Assembly: GCA_964420975.1 (NCBI GenBank) | Contig: CAYQVH010000002.1 | Location: forward strand, 186,001 to 250,000 | Direction of reading: 5' to 3' | DNA: 64,000 nucleotides | DNA from: Accumulibacter sp964420975 | GTDB lineage: Bacteria > Pseudomonadota > Gammaproteobacteria > Burkholderiales > Rhodocyclaceae | Part shown: positions 48,251 through 56,601 of the stretch, piece after piece | How positions within the stretch are numbered: position 1 is the stretch's first letter | Layout: every line of letters begins with the position of its first letter | Position numbers and translations under genes: made by a program | Notes under the pieces: model-generated | What the model saw: the letters and a program-made list of their open reading frames with translations, nothing else | Told to the model about the DNA's origin: nothing | The model's database searches: none

Positions 48251-48577
48251 ATGGAAGGTCTGCTGGCGATCGCCATCGCGGTGCTGACGAGTTGCGGCGT
48301 CTTCCTCGTCCTGCGGGCGCGCACCTTTCCGGTTCTGCTCGGTCTGACGCTGCTCTCGTACGCCGTCAATCTCTTTCTTTTTGCCAGTGGTCGCCTGCGC
48401 CTCGACCAGCCGCCCCTGATTCACCCCGGCGGGAGTTACACCGATCCCTTGCCGCAAGCACTGGTGCTGACGGCGATCGTGATCGGCTTCGGGATGACGG
48501 CGTATCTCGCCATGCTGGCGCTGCGCGCACTCGCCGAGTCGGGAAGCGACGACGTCGACGCGAAAGGAAAACGCTGA
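48251..48577 (+). CDS. mrpC: Mrp antiporter subunit C
   Basis: 108-residue NuoK-like membrane subunit with three helices (LLAIAIAVLTSCGVFLVL; FPVLLGLTLLSYAVNLFLF; ALVLTAIVIGFGMTAYLAML). The conserved DPLPQALVLTAIVIGF signature is present. ATG 48251 begins directly at the first helix. An upstream ATG at 48191 would add 20 polar residues and overlap mrpA. It overlaps mrpD as TGATG. Confidence 0.92.
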   Translation: MEGLLAIAIAVLTSCGVFLVLRARTFPVLLGLTLLSYAVNLFLFASGRLRLDQPPLIHPGGSYTDPLPQALVLTAIVIGFGMTAYLAMLALRALAESGSDDVDAKGKR

Positions 48578-50085
48578 TGCAGGCGCAGGCGCCGATACTG
48601 CCGCTACTGATCCCGTTTCTCGCGGCCTTGCTGCAACTGGCCTGGCGCCGGATGACGGTGCAACGCGTGATCGGCCTCGGCGCGGGGGGGCTGCTGGTCG
48701 CCGTCACCGGCTGGCTGGCGGTGCTCGCCGACGACGGCATGCTGCGCGTCTACGCGCTCGGCGACTGGCCAGCGCCGTACGGGATCGTTCTCGTCGTCGA
48801 CCGCCTGGCGGCGGCCATGGTCCTGCTGACGGCGGTTCTCGGCCTGCTCGCGCTGCTTGCCGCGAGTTCCGGTTTCGACGATGCCGGGCAGCATTTCCAT
48901 CCGCTTTTTCAGTTGCAGCTGTTTGGCCTTTGTGGCGCCTTTCTGACCGGTGATCTTTTCAATCTCTTCGTCTTCTTCGAGGTCATGCTGCTCGCCTCCT
49001 ACGCTCTGCTCGCCCACGGCGGCGGTCTGGCGAGAACGCGCGCCGGGCTCGGCTACGTTGTCCTCAATCTCGTCGGCTCGGCGATTTTCCTGATCGGCCT
49101 CGGCCTGCTGTACGGAACGATGGGGACGCTGAACCTGGCGCATCTGGCGCAGCGGCTGGTGCTCAGCGGCGGCGATCAGGGTCTGGTGCGACTGGCGCTG
49201 ATGCTGCTCGTCGTCGTCTTCGCGCTCAAGGCCGGCTTGCTGCCGCTGTGTTTCTGGCTGCCGCACACCTACGCCGCGGCGGGGGTGCCGGTCGCTGCCT
49301 TGTTTGCGATCATGACCAAGGTGGGTATCGTCGCGCTCCTGCGCCTGCAAACGGTGGCACTCGATCCGGCGCTTCCCGACCTGCTCAAGCCTTGGCTGCC
49401 GGTGCTGGCGATGGCGACGATCGCGCTGGCGGCGGTCGGCGTCGTCGTCGCGACTCGGTTGCAGGCGCTCGCCGCCTGGCTGGTGCTGCTCTCGGCGGGA
49501 ACGCTGCTGATCGTCCCGGCGCAAGCGAGCGTCGCTGTCGACGCCGCGGCGATCTACTATCTGGTGCAGTCGACGCTCGCCGGTGCCGCCTTTTTCCTGC
49601 TTGCCGGAGCGGTCGCCGAACAGCGCGGCGAGGCGGGCGATCGCTTCGCTTCGGGAGCGCCGCCGGCGACCTGGCTCAGCCTCTGCTTTCTCGTCGCTGC
49701 GGTCAGCGTGGCAGGGCTGCCGCCGTTCTCGGGCTTCATCGCCAAGGTCATGCTGCTCGGCGCGCTACGCGGCGTCGCCGGCGCCCCGGCGCTGTGGACG
49801 GTGCTCCTGGCGGCCAGCTTTCTGGTCATGATCGCTCTCGCTCGCAATGGCTGCCTGCTCGTCTGGAAGCATCAGGCGATGGCTCGCCCCGCGGCGAATC
49901 CGCTGCCACCGACGATGACCGTTGCGACGCTGCTGCTCGTCGCCGCTGGTCCGCTGCTCGCCGTCGTCGCCGAGCCGCTCGCCGCCTACGCCGGTCGCGC
50001 CGCCAGCCAGTTGCACTCGCCAGGGGCCTACGTCGCCAGCGTTCTCGGACAGGCGCCACGATCCCGCCTGCGGGAAGTCCGATGA
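48577..50085 (+). CDS. mrpD: Mrp antiporter subunit D
   Basis: 502-residue NuoN/NuoM-like subunit with about 14 membrane segments. It carries GDLFNLFVFFEVMLLASYAL, with the key Glu, and the ALKAGLLPLCFWLPHTYAAAG channel segment with Lys, typical of MrpD. AAAGGA precedes ATG 48577, which overlaps the mrpC stop. The end overlaps mrpE (ATGA). Confidence 0.95.
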   Translation: MQAQAPILPLLIPFLAALLQLAWRRMTVQRVIGLGAGGLLVAVTGWLAVLADDGMLRVYALGDWPAPYGIVLVVDRLAAAMVLLTAVLGLLALLAASSGFDDAGQHFHPLFQLQLFGLCGAFLTGDLFNLFVFFEVMLLASYALLAHGGGLARTRAGLGYVVLNLVGSAIFLIGLGLLYGTMGTLNLAHLAQRLVLSGGDQGLVRLALMLLVVVFALKAGLLPLCFWLPHTYAAAGVPVAALFAIMTKVGIVALLRLQTVALDPALPDLLKPWLPVLAMATIALAAVGVVVATRLQALAAWLVLLSAGTLLIVPAQASVAVDAAAIYYLVQSTLAGAAFFLLAGAVAEQRGEAGDRFASGAPPATWLSLCFLVAAVSVAGLPPFSGFIAKVMLLGALRGVAGAPALWTVLLAASFLVMIALARNGCLLVWKHQAMARPAANPLPPTMTVATLLLVAAGPLLAVVAEPLAAYAGRAASQLHSPGAYVASVLGQAPRSRLREVR

Positions 50086-50570
50086 AGCGACTGCTGCCCC
50101 GTCCCGGTCTGGCGCTGACCGTCTTCGTGGTCTGGCTGCTGATCACCAACGCCGCCTCCTTGGGGCTGATCGTCCTTGGTGTCGTCATCGCCCTCGCCGT
50201 ACCGCCTCTGACGCTGGCTTTCTGGCCCACCCCGCCGCGTGTCGTTCTCTCCTGGCGCAGCCTGCGCTTTCTGGCAGTTTTCATCGCCGATCTGCTGAGC
50301 GCCAACCTGCGTGTCGCGCGCCAGGTGATTGGGCCGGTCCACCGCTTGTCACCGGCCTTCGTCGAAGTCCCGCTCGATCTGCGCGACCCTTTCGTCATCA
50401 CCGTGCTCGCCAGCGTCGTCTCGCTGACCCCGGGCACGGTCTCCATCGACGTCGATCGGCAACGCTGGATGCTGCTGGTTCATGCCCTCGACGCGCCCGA
50501 CCCCCAGGCTTTGGCGCGCGAAATCAAGGAGCGCTACGAACGACCGCTGCGAGAGATCTTTCCATGCTGA
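50082..50570 (+). CDS. mrpE: Mrp antiporter subunit E
   Basis: 162-residue MrpE with two N-terminal helices (LALTVFVVWLLITNAASLGLIVLGVVIAL) and a soluble C-terminal domain. The family segment FIADLLSANLRVARQVIGP and the TLTPGTVSID-like stretch (VVSLTPGTVSIDVDRQRWML) are both visible. Start and stop overlap the neighbouring subunits. Confidence 0.93.
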   Translation: MKRLLPRPGLALTVFVVWLLITNAASLGLIVLGVVIALAVPPLTLAFWPTPPRVVLSWRSLRFLAVFIADLLSANLRVARQVIGPVHRLSPAFVEVPLDLRDPFVITVLASVVSLTPGTVSIDVDRQRWMLLVHALDAPDPQALAREIKERYERPLREIFPC

Positions 50571-50833
50571 GTTCCGCACTCGAAGTCGCTTTCGTCCTGG
50601 TCGGCGCGGCGATCCTGCTTGCCCTCTACCGGCTCTTGCGCGGACCGGACACCAGCGACCGGGTGCTCGCCCTTGATACGCTGGGCATTGACGCGATCGC
50701 CTTGCTTGTTCTCTACGGCATCCACACCGCCAGTACGGCGTTTTTCGAGGTCGCCCTGTTGTTGGCGTTGCTCGGCTTTGTCGGCACTGTCGCGCTGTGC
50801 AAGTTCCTGCTGCGTGGAGATCTCATCGAATGA
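50564..50833 (+). CDS. mrpF: Mrp antiporter subunit F
   Basis: 89-residue, three-helix subunit with the family motif LYRLLRGPDTSDRVLALDTL between helices one and two, and the ending ALLGFVGTVALCKFLLRGD. It overlaps mrpE at 50564-50570 and mrpG at 50830-50833. Confidence 0.93.
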   Translation: MLSSALEVAFVLVGAAILLALYRLLRGPDTSDRVLALDTLGIDAIALLVLYGIHTASTAFFEVALLLALLGFVGTVALCKFLLRGDLIE

Positions 50834-51162
50834 GTGCGGTCAGCGAGGCATTGGTCGCCGTGCTCATCGTCGTCGGCGGAGTTTTCGTCTTCCTTGGATC
50901 GGTTGGACTGGCGCGCCTGCCAGACCTGATGACCCGCCTGCACGGCCCGACGAAAGCGACGACGCTCGGGGTCGGCGCCCTCCTGCTTGCTTCGTCGATC
51001 TACTTTTCGACCCAGGTCGTCGGCCACCTCAGTCTGCACGAACTCGCCATCGCCTTGTTCCTCGTGCTCTCGGCGCCGGTAACGGCGCACCTGATTGCCA
51101 AGGCGGCGCGGCATCGGGAAGGCTCGAAGGGCCGTCCGCGGCGCACCGGCGAGGGCCGCTGA
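50830..51162 (+). CDS. mrpG: Mrp antiporter subunit G
   Basis: 110-residue subunit with the MrpG signature LGSVGLARLPDLMTRLHGPTKATTLG between helices one and two and a third helix ending LSAPVTAHLIAKAA. It is the last gene of the overlapping mrp operon. The complex exchanges cytoplasmic Na+ (or K+) for H+ for pH and salt homeostasis. Confidence 0.93.
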   Translation: MSAVSEALVAVLIVVGGVFVFLGSVGLARLPDLMTRLHGPTKATTLGVGALLLASSIYFSTQVVGHLSLHELAIALFLVLSAPVTAHLIAKAARHREGSKGRPRRTGEGR

Positions 51163-51334
51163 CGATTTGTCGGCGACGCGTTCGCTTCGCCTAAGCCACC
51201 GCCTCCCGCCGCGCGCTCCGGCGTCTGCCAACCGTCATAGCCGGGACGCGTCCAGGGTTTGCCAGTGCTACAATGCGCGGCGTCTGGCGCGCCCTGGCAC
51301 GACCGATAGATCCCCCAACAAGGAGCTGCAAGCG

Positions 51335-52774
51335 ATGGCTGTAGAGGGCCAGTTTTTTCGTCCGGTACGTGACTTCTGTCAGCGAACTGTCGTCACCTGC
51401 GCTCCTGACGACGCTCTGGTGGCCGTCGTGCAGACGATGCGCGAGCAGAACATTTCGAGCGTCGTCGTCTGCGAAAGCAAGTTGCCGACCGGGATCATGA
51501 CCGACCGCGATCTGCGCAACAAGGTCGTCGCGCGCGGCGCCGACCCGTCGGCGCTGGCAGTGCGCGACATCATGAACAGCCCGCTGACCGTGATCGACGA
51601 ACACGCCGCCCTCTACGAGGCGCTGTATCTGATGTCGCGGCAGAACATCCATCGTCTCGCCGTCGTCGACGGCAAGGGACGGCTCTCGGGAATCATCACC
51701 GACAGTGACATCATCCGCCTGCAGTCGCATTCGCCGCACCAACTGGTTCTTGACATTGAACGCGCCGGCAGTGTCGAGGAAGTCAAGGCGGTCTACTCGC
51801 GCATTCAGGGTCTCGTCCTGCATCTGACCGCCGCCGGCAGCAGCACGCGTGACATGGTGCGCATGATCGCGCACCTCAACGACCAGATCCTTCTGCGGCT
51901 GATTCATCTGTTACGCGCGGCGAACTTTGCCAACCTGCCCGAGCCCTTCGCCGTCGTCGTCCTCGGCAGCGAAGGCCGCGGCGAGCAGACGCTGCTGACA
52001 GACCAGGACAATGCGCTGGTCTATGGCGACGACCTCGACGCCGATCAGGTCCGCACGCTCGAAGACTTTTCCGGGCAACTGATCGACTCGCTGATCGCCA
52101 TCGGCGTCCCGCCGTGCCCAGGGGGGATCATGGCCAACAACAAGGAGTGGCGACGCAGCCTGGGCAAGTGGCGCGAGCAGATCAACCGCTGGCTGCGCGC
52201 GCCGACACCGAACCACGTCTTGAGTTGTGGGACCTTCGTCGACATTCGCACGATTTACGGCGACCCCTCGTTCGAGCAACAGCTGAAGAATCAGGTCTAC
52301 AAACACGTCCAGCAGGACAAACTGTTCCTCATGCGGATGGTCGAGAACACCCTTCGCTTCGCGCCACCGATTGGCTGGTTCGGCCGCATCAAGGGCGAAA
52401 AGGACGGCGAACACTCGGGCATGCTGGAAATCAAGAAAGCCGGCATCTTCGCCCTTTCCGAGGGGGTGAAAGCGCTGGCGATCCAGGCCGGAAAGCTCAC
52501 CGGCAACACCCACCAGCGCCTGGAGATGCTGGTTAAGGACAAGGTCCTCAACAAAAAGCTGGCCGACAATGTCGCCGAAAGTTTCGACTTCCTGGTCCTG
52601 ATGCGTTTGCGCGGCCAAGTCGAGGCCGTACGTGAAGGTCGCAAACCCGACAACTACATTCCGCTCGAACATCTGAGCATGATGGAACTGGGGCGACTGC
52701 AGATTGCGCTGAAAGGGGTCGAGACCTTCCAGGAATTCATCAAGGGGCACTTCAAGCTGCATCTGCTGCGCTGA
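51335..52774 (+). CDS. CBS-domain and DUF294 nucleotidyltransferase-like protein
   Basis: 479-residue cytoplasmic protein. Two CBS motifs at about residues 15-130 (SSVVVCESKLPTGIMTDRDL, LAVVDGKGRLSGIITDSDII) would bind an adenine nucleotide. A DUF294 nucleotidyltransferase-like domain follows (VVVLGSEGRGEQTLLTDQDN near residue 210, i.e. GSxxR with D-x-D), then the DUF294 C-terminal helical domain (GMLEIKKAGIFALSEGVKAL). This GlnD-like arrangement suggests nucleotide-controlled signalling; the target is unknown. AAGGAG precedes ATG 51335. It follows the mrp operon after about 170 bases. Confidence 0.9.
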   Translation: MAVEGQFFRPVRDFCQRTVVTCAPDDALVAVVQTMREQNISSVVVCESKLPTGIMTDRDLRNKVVARGADPSALAVRDIMNSPLTVIDEHAALYEALYLMSRQNIHRLAVVDGKGRLSGIITDSDIIRLQSHSPHQLVLDIERAGSVEEVKAVYSRIQGLVLHLTAAGSSTRDMVRMIAHLNDQILLRLIHLLRAANFANLPEPFAVVVLGSEGRGEQTLLTDQDNALVYGDDLDADQVRTLEDFSGQLIDSLIAIGVPPCPGGIMANNKEWRRSLGKWREQINRWLRAPTPNHVLSCGTFVDIRTIYGDPSFEQQLKNQVYKHVQQDKLFLMRMVENTLRFAPPIGWFGRIKGEKDGEHSGMLEIKKAGIFALSEGVKALAIQAGKLTGNTHQRLEMLVKDKVLNKKLADNVAESFDFLVLMRLRGQVEAVREGRKPDNYIPLEHLSMMELGRLQIALKGVETFQEFIKGHFKLHLLR

Positions 52775-53127
52775 TCCCCGGAACCCTGCACGCCAAGGAT
52801 GGCCTCTGGCGCCTCCAGGTAGCGCCGAACACGAGGCACTCCTGCCAGAACAGGGTCGAGCCGCGCCGGCGATGGGCGCCGCCTTGGCGCGAAGCGCTCG
52901 GCGCCTAGTGCAGGGCAAAGCGACCCTGCGTCCGTGAGCCTACCCGACAGGCGCGGAATGCGTTATATTGCGCCGCAACAGAATTCGCCTCGTCTCGTCA
53001 GTAACCCGTTATTTCGACTGTCGACCGTCCAACCCGAACAGGACGCCGGTCGCGATCGGCGGCGAGAACTCTCCCCGCCGGGCGCAACGCCTTGTCGCCC
53101 CGTCCCTCTCTGACACCTGGAACCCGC
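52775..53127 (+). other. Intergenic region before the DUF2760-Hsp70 pair
   Basis: About 350 bases, GC-rich, with several short palindromes. TTATATT near 52963 is a reasonable -10 candidate, without a good -35. No gene is seen on either strand. Confidence 0.4.
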
Positions 53128-53688
53128 ATGAAACCTGATTCCCTGTCTCTCTTGAGCCGTCTTTCGCTGGCGTGTCGCACCTTCGTCGCGATCGTTGCCG
53201 ACCGTGGTTTCGCCACCCGCGTGCACGCGTTACGCGCTGGCCAGGCACGCACCGAGCCGTCGGCACCGGTGTCGGCGCCAGTCGCGGTCGTCTCGCCGCT
53301 GGTCGAGGCGGCGCCAGACGGCGCGCTGCAGCTGCTCGGACTGCTGCAGCGCGAAGCACGCTTTGTTGACTTCCTTGAAGAGGACGTTGCGGGTTACGGC
53401 GACGCCGACATCGGTGCTGCCGCGCGCGTCGTCCATGAAGGGTGCCGCAAGGTGCTGCGCGAGAACTTTACGATCGCGCCGGTGCGCGACGAAGCCGAGG
53501 GCGCGCGGATCACGCTGCCGGCTGGCTTCGACGCCGCGGCCGTGCGCATCACCGGCAACGTCGTCGGCCAGCCACCGTTCGCCGGCAGTCTGACGCATCG
53601 CGGCTGGCGCGTCGTCGACATGCGACTGCCGAAAGTCTCACGCAGCCACGAACTGTCGATCCTTACTCCGGCTGAGGTCGAACTATGA
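53128..53688 (+). CDS. DUF2760 domain-containing protein
   Basis: 186 residues. An N-terminal region (SLSLLSRLSLACRTFVAIVA) is followed by a variable Pro/Ala linker. The DUF2760 domain then has ALQLLGLLQREARFVDFLEEDVAGY, ADIGAAARVVHEGCRKVL, and the end GSLTHRGWRVVDMRLPKV. Function is unknown. The family is nearly always followed by an Hsp70 of the type found next. Here the stop overlaps that gene as ATGA, so the two probably form a chaperone-cochaperone unit. ATG 53128 starts just after AACCCGC. Confidence 0.88.
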   Translation: MKPDSLSLLSRLSLACRTFVAIVADRGFATRVHALRAGQARTEPSAPVSAPVAVVSPLVEAAPDGALQLLGLLQREARFVDFLEEDVAGYGDADIGAAARVVHEGCRKVLRENFTIAPVRDEAEGARITLPAGFDAAAVRITGNVVGQPPFAGSLTHRGWRVVDMRLPKVSRSHELSILTPAEVEL

Positions 53689-55532
53689 GCGACGCGCGCT
53701 TTGCCATCGGCATCGATCTGGGAACGACGCATTGTGCGCTGTCGAGGGTCGACCTGGCCGCCAGCGAAGGCGAGCAGGTGGCGCTCGACGTATTGCCGAT
53801 CCCGCAGCTGACCGCTCCCGGTACCGTCGAAGCACTGGCGCTGCTACCGTCTTTCATCTATCTGCCGCACGCGAGCGAGCTGGCGGCGGGAGACGTCAGC
53901 CTGCCGTGGACGGCCGATCAGGAGTCCGTGGTCGGTGAAATGGCGCGTCGCCACGGTGCGGCGACGCCTATCCGGCTGGTATCAAGTGCGAAAAGCTGGC
54001 TCTGCCACGCCGGGGTCGATCGTCGCGCTGCGATTCTGCCGGTCGACGCGCCTGCCGATCTTGTCCGTCTGTCGCCGCTCGAAGCGTCGCTGCATTATCT
54101 GCAGCACCTGCGCGCCGCTTGGGACGAGGCGCACCCGGAAGCGCCTTTTGTCGACCAGGACGTTGTCGTCACCATTCCGGCCTCGTTCGACCCGGCGGCA
54201 CGCGAACTCACCGCCGAGGCGGCGCGCGCCGTTGGCTGCGAGCGGATGATCCTGCTCGAGGAGCCGCAGGCGGCGCTCTACAGCTGGATCGAAAAAAGCG
54301 GCGGCGGCTGGCGGCGACAAGTGCGCCCGGGCGACGTCATTCTCGTCGTCGACGTCGGCGGCGGGACCAGCGACTTCTCGCTGATCGCCGTTCTCGAACG
54401 CGAAGGCAACCTCGAGCTACATCGGGTCGCCGTCGGCGAGCACATCCTGCTCGGCGGCGACAATATGGATCTGGCGCTGGCCTACCTGATCAACGGCAAG
54501 CTGGCGGCGCAGGGTAGCAAACTGGACGCCTGGCAACTGCGCGCACTGACTCACGCCTGCCGCACGGCAAAGGAAGCGCTGCTCGGCGACGTCGAACGGA
54601 CGGCGGTGCCAGTGGTCGTCCCCAGTCGCGGCGCCAAGTTGATCGGCGGTTCGTTGCGCAGCGAACTGACTCGCGAGGACGTCGCGACGAACTTGCTCGC
54701 CGGCTTCTTTCCGCCGGCGACGATCGCCGATCGCCCACAAGGCCGCGGCCGCGGCGGCCTGACGCAACTCGGACTTCCCTACGCGCAGGACGCGGCGATT
54801 ACCCGCCACCTGGCCGCGTTCCTGGCTCGTCAGCTCACCGCGACCAACGACCTCGAGGGCTTCGGCCGCCAGCTCCCGGCGGGTGCCAGTTTCCTCCACC
54901 CCACCGCCGTCCTGTTCAATGGCGGCGTCTTCAAGTCCGAACTGCTCGTCGAACGAATGCTGGCGACGATCAACTCCTGGCTCGCGGCGGAGCATTCGCC
55001 GCCAGCGCGCCGCCTTGGCGGGGCCGACCTCGACCTCGCGGTCGCGCGCGGAGCCGCCTATTACGGGTATGTGCGTCGCGGCCGTGGCGTGCGCATTCGC
55101 GGCGGCACCGCACGCGCGTACTACGTTGCGGTCGAATCGGCGATGCCGGCGGTACCCGGGATCGAGCCGCCGGTACAGGCCTTGTGTCTGGCGCCGTTCG
55201 GCATGGAGGAAGGAAGTGAGGCGGCGCTGCCGACGCAGGAGTTTGGCCTGGTGGTCGGCGAGGAAGTGCGTTTTCGGTTCTTCGGCTCGTCGGTCCGCCG
55301 GCTCGATCAGGTCGGTACGCTGCTCGACGACTGGGGCAGCGACGAACTTCAGGAGCTCGAAGAAATTCGTACGACGCTGGCCAGCGCCGGGCGTGCCGCG
55401 GGCGAGGTGGTTCGCGTCCGCTTGCACGCCCGCGTCACCGAAGCCGGAACCCTCGAACTCGAAGCGCTACCGCACGGCGGCGAGGCGCCGTGGAAAGTCG
55501 AATTTGACGTGCGCGGCAAGGACGCCGGGTGA
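53685..55532 (+). CDS. Hsp70 family (DnaK-like) protein
   Basis: 615-residue Hsp70-type ATPase. The actin-fold has phosphate-1 AIGIDLGTTHCALSRV at the N-terminus, phosphate-2 VVDVGGGTSDFSLIAV near residue 221, the catalytic-strand VVTIPASFDPAARELT and the adenosine-side LFNGGVFKSELLVERML. The C-terminal part differs from DnaK and is shorter, typical of the Hsp70 homologues paired with DUF2760 genes. It is distinct from housekeeping dnaK, and no dnaJ or grpE is nearby. The client is unknown. Confidence 0.92.
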   Translation: MSDARFAIGIDLGTTHCALSRVDLAASEGEQVALDVLPIPQLTAPGTVEALALLPSFIYLPHASELAAGDVSLPWTADQESVVGEMARRHGAATPIRLVSSAKSWLCHAGVDRRAAILPVDAPADLVRLSPLEASLHYLQHLRAAWDEAHPEAPFVDQDVVVTIPASFDPAARELTAEAARAVGCERMILLEEPQAALYSWIEKSGGGWRRQVRPGDVILVVDVGGGTSDFSLIAVLEREGNLELHRVAVGEHILLGGDNMDLALAYLINGKLAAQGSKLDAWQLRALTHACRTAKEALLGDVERTAVPVVVPSRGAKLIGGSLRSELTREDVATNLLAGFFPPATIADRPQGRGRGGLTQLGLPYAQDAAITRHLAAFLARQLTATNDLEGFGRQLPAGASFLHPTAVLFNGGVFKSELLVERMLATINSWLAAEHSPPARRLGGADLDLAVARGAAYYGYVRRGRGVRIRGGTARAYYVAVESAMPAVPGIEPPVQALCLAPFGMEEGSEAALPTQEFGLVVGEEVRFRFFGSSVRRLDQVGTLLDDWGSDELQELEEIRTTLASAGRAAGEVVRVRLHARVTEAGTLELEALPHGGEAPWKVEFDVRGKDAG

Positions 55533-55593
55533 AAGACCGGGCAATCGTTCGTCTTTGTCCCGGCGGTTTTCGGATTCGGCGACCCGGTCGTTC

Positions 55594-56559
55594 TCAGCGT
55601 CCGGCCCGATAGCGATAGCGGTCGAGACGCAGCTGCACCAGTTCGCCGGGCGAGAGATACGTCGGCGCCACGGCTTCGAGGGACACCGGCCGCCATCCGG
55701 GATAATCGTGCGAACCGTCGCTGACGCTATCGACTTCCATCGATCGCAGGTTGTCGGGAGACAAGGGCGGCTTCGGCAGCAACCACATGACGCCGGCCTG
55801 GAAGTAGGCCCAGCCACCGGTTCCCAGATCGACGATGCGTGCCCGTTTGCCGACGAGACGCGCGGTGTACTCGACCATTTCGCGCAGGGTGTAGACCTTC
55901 GGTCCGCACAGTTCGTAGGTCTGGCCAAACGTCGAGAGATCACGCAGCGAGTCGACGAAAGCTCGCGCCACGTCGCCCACATAAACCGGCTGGAAGCGGG
56001 CTGACCCGGCCGCCAGCGGCAGCACGGGAGCAAGCTTGATCAGCTTGGCGAACAGGTTGAGGAACGCGTCATCGGGGCCGAAAACGACCGACGGCCTGAA
56101 AATCGTGACGTCCAGGTCGTCCTTGGCCGCCAGGACGATTGCTTCGCCTTCGCCCTTCGAGCGCAGATACTCGGATGGACCCTTGATCGCGGCGCGCAGC
56201 GCGCTCATGTGCAGCAGCCGGCGGACGCCGGTTTCCTTCATTGCGGTGACGATCTTCGCCGGCAGTTCAACGTGCGCGGCTGCAAACCCCTTGCCGTAGG
56301 GCAGGCGCGAGTCGCCGTCGTGGAGGATGCCGACCAGGTTGATTACCGCATCGTGGCCACGCATCAGGCCGGCGAGCGCCTCAGGGTGATTGACGTTGGC
56401 TTCGACGACATTGACCATGGGCAGTAGCGCGTGCTTCTTGCCGTTTTCGAGGTGACGCGTCGCCACGGTTACCCGCACGCCCCGTTCGGAAAGGGCGCTT
56501 GCCACCCAGCCGCCGATGAAGCCGCTGCCGCCAATCAACAGTACCTTCTCGAGTTCCAT
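55594..56559 (-). CDS. Complex I NDUFA9-like NAD(P)-binding protein
   Basis: 321-residue atypical short-chain dehydrogenase. The Rossmann start is VLLIGGSGFIGGWVASALSERG. The motifs HDAVINLVGIL, the conserved LLHMSALRA and YLRSKGEGEAIVLA (a Y-x3-K-like pair) follow, with the IFRPSVVFGPDDAFLNLFAKL segment. It is related to the NDUFA9 accessory subunit of mitochondrial complex I and to NmrA-type sugar-nucleotide epimerases. It may bind a nucleotide without strong catalysis; the role here is not known. Confidence 0.88.
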   Translation of the reverse strand: MELEKVLLIGGSGFIGGWVASALSERGVRVTVATRHLENGKKHALLPMVNVVEANVNHPEALAGLMRGHDAVINLVGILHDGDSRLPYGKGFAAAHVELPAKIVTAMKETGVRRLLHMSALRAAIKGPSEYLRSKGEGEAIVLAAKDDLDVTIFRPSVVFGPDDAFLNLFAKLIKLAPVLPLAAGSARFQPVYVGDVARAFVDSLRDLSTFGQTYELCGPKVYTLREMVEYTARLVGKRARIVDLGTGGWAYFQAGVMWLLPKPPLSPDNLRSMEVDSVSDGSHDYPGWRPVSLEAVAPTYLSPGELVQLRLDRYRYRAGR

Positions 56560-56601
56560 GCTCCCCTGCCCATCCAGAAACGAGGTCGTAAAGCCGTCAT
56601 T

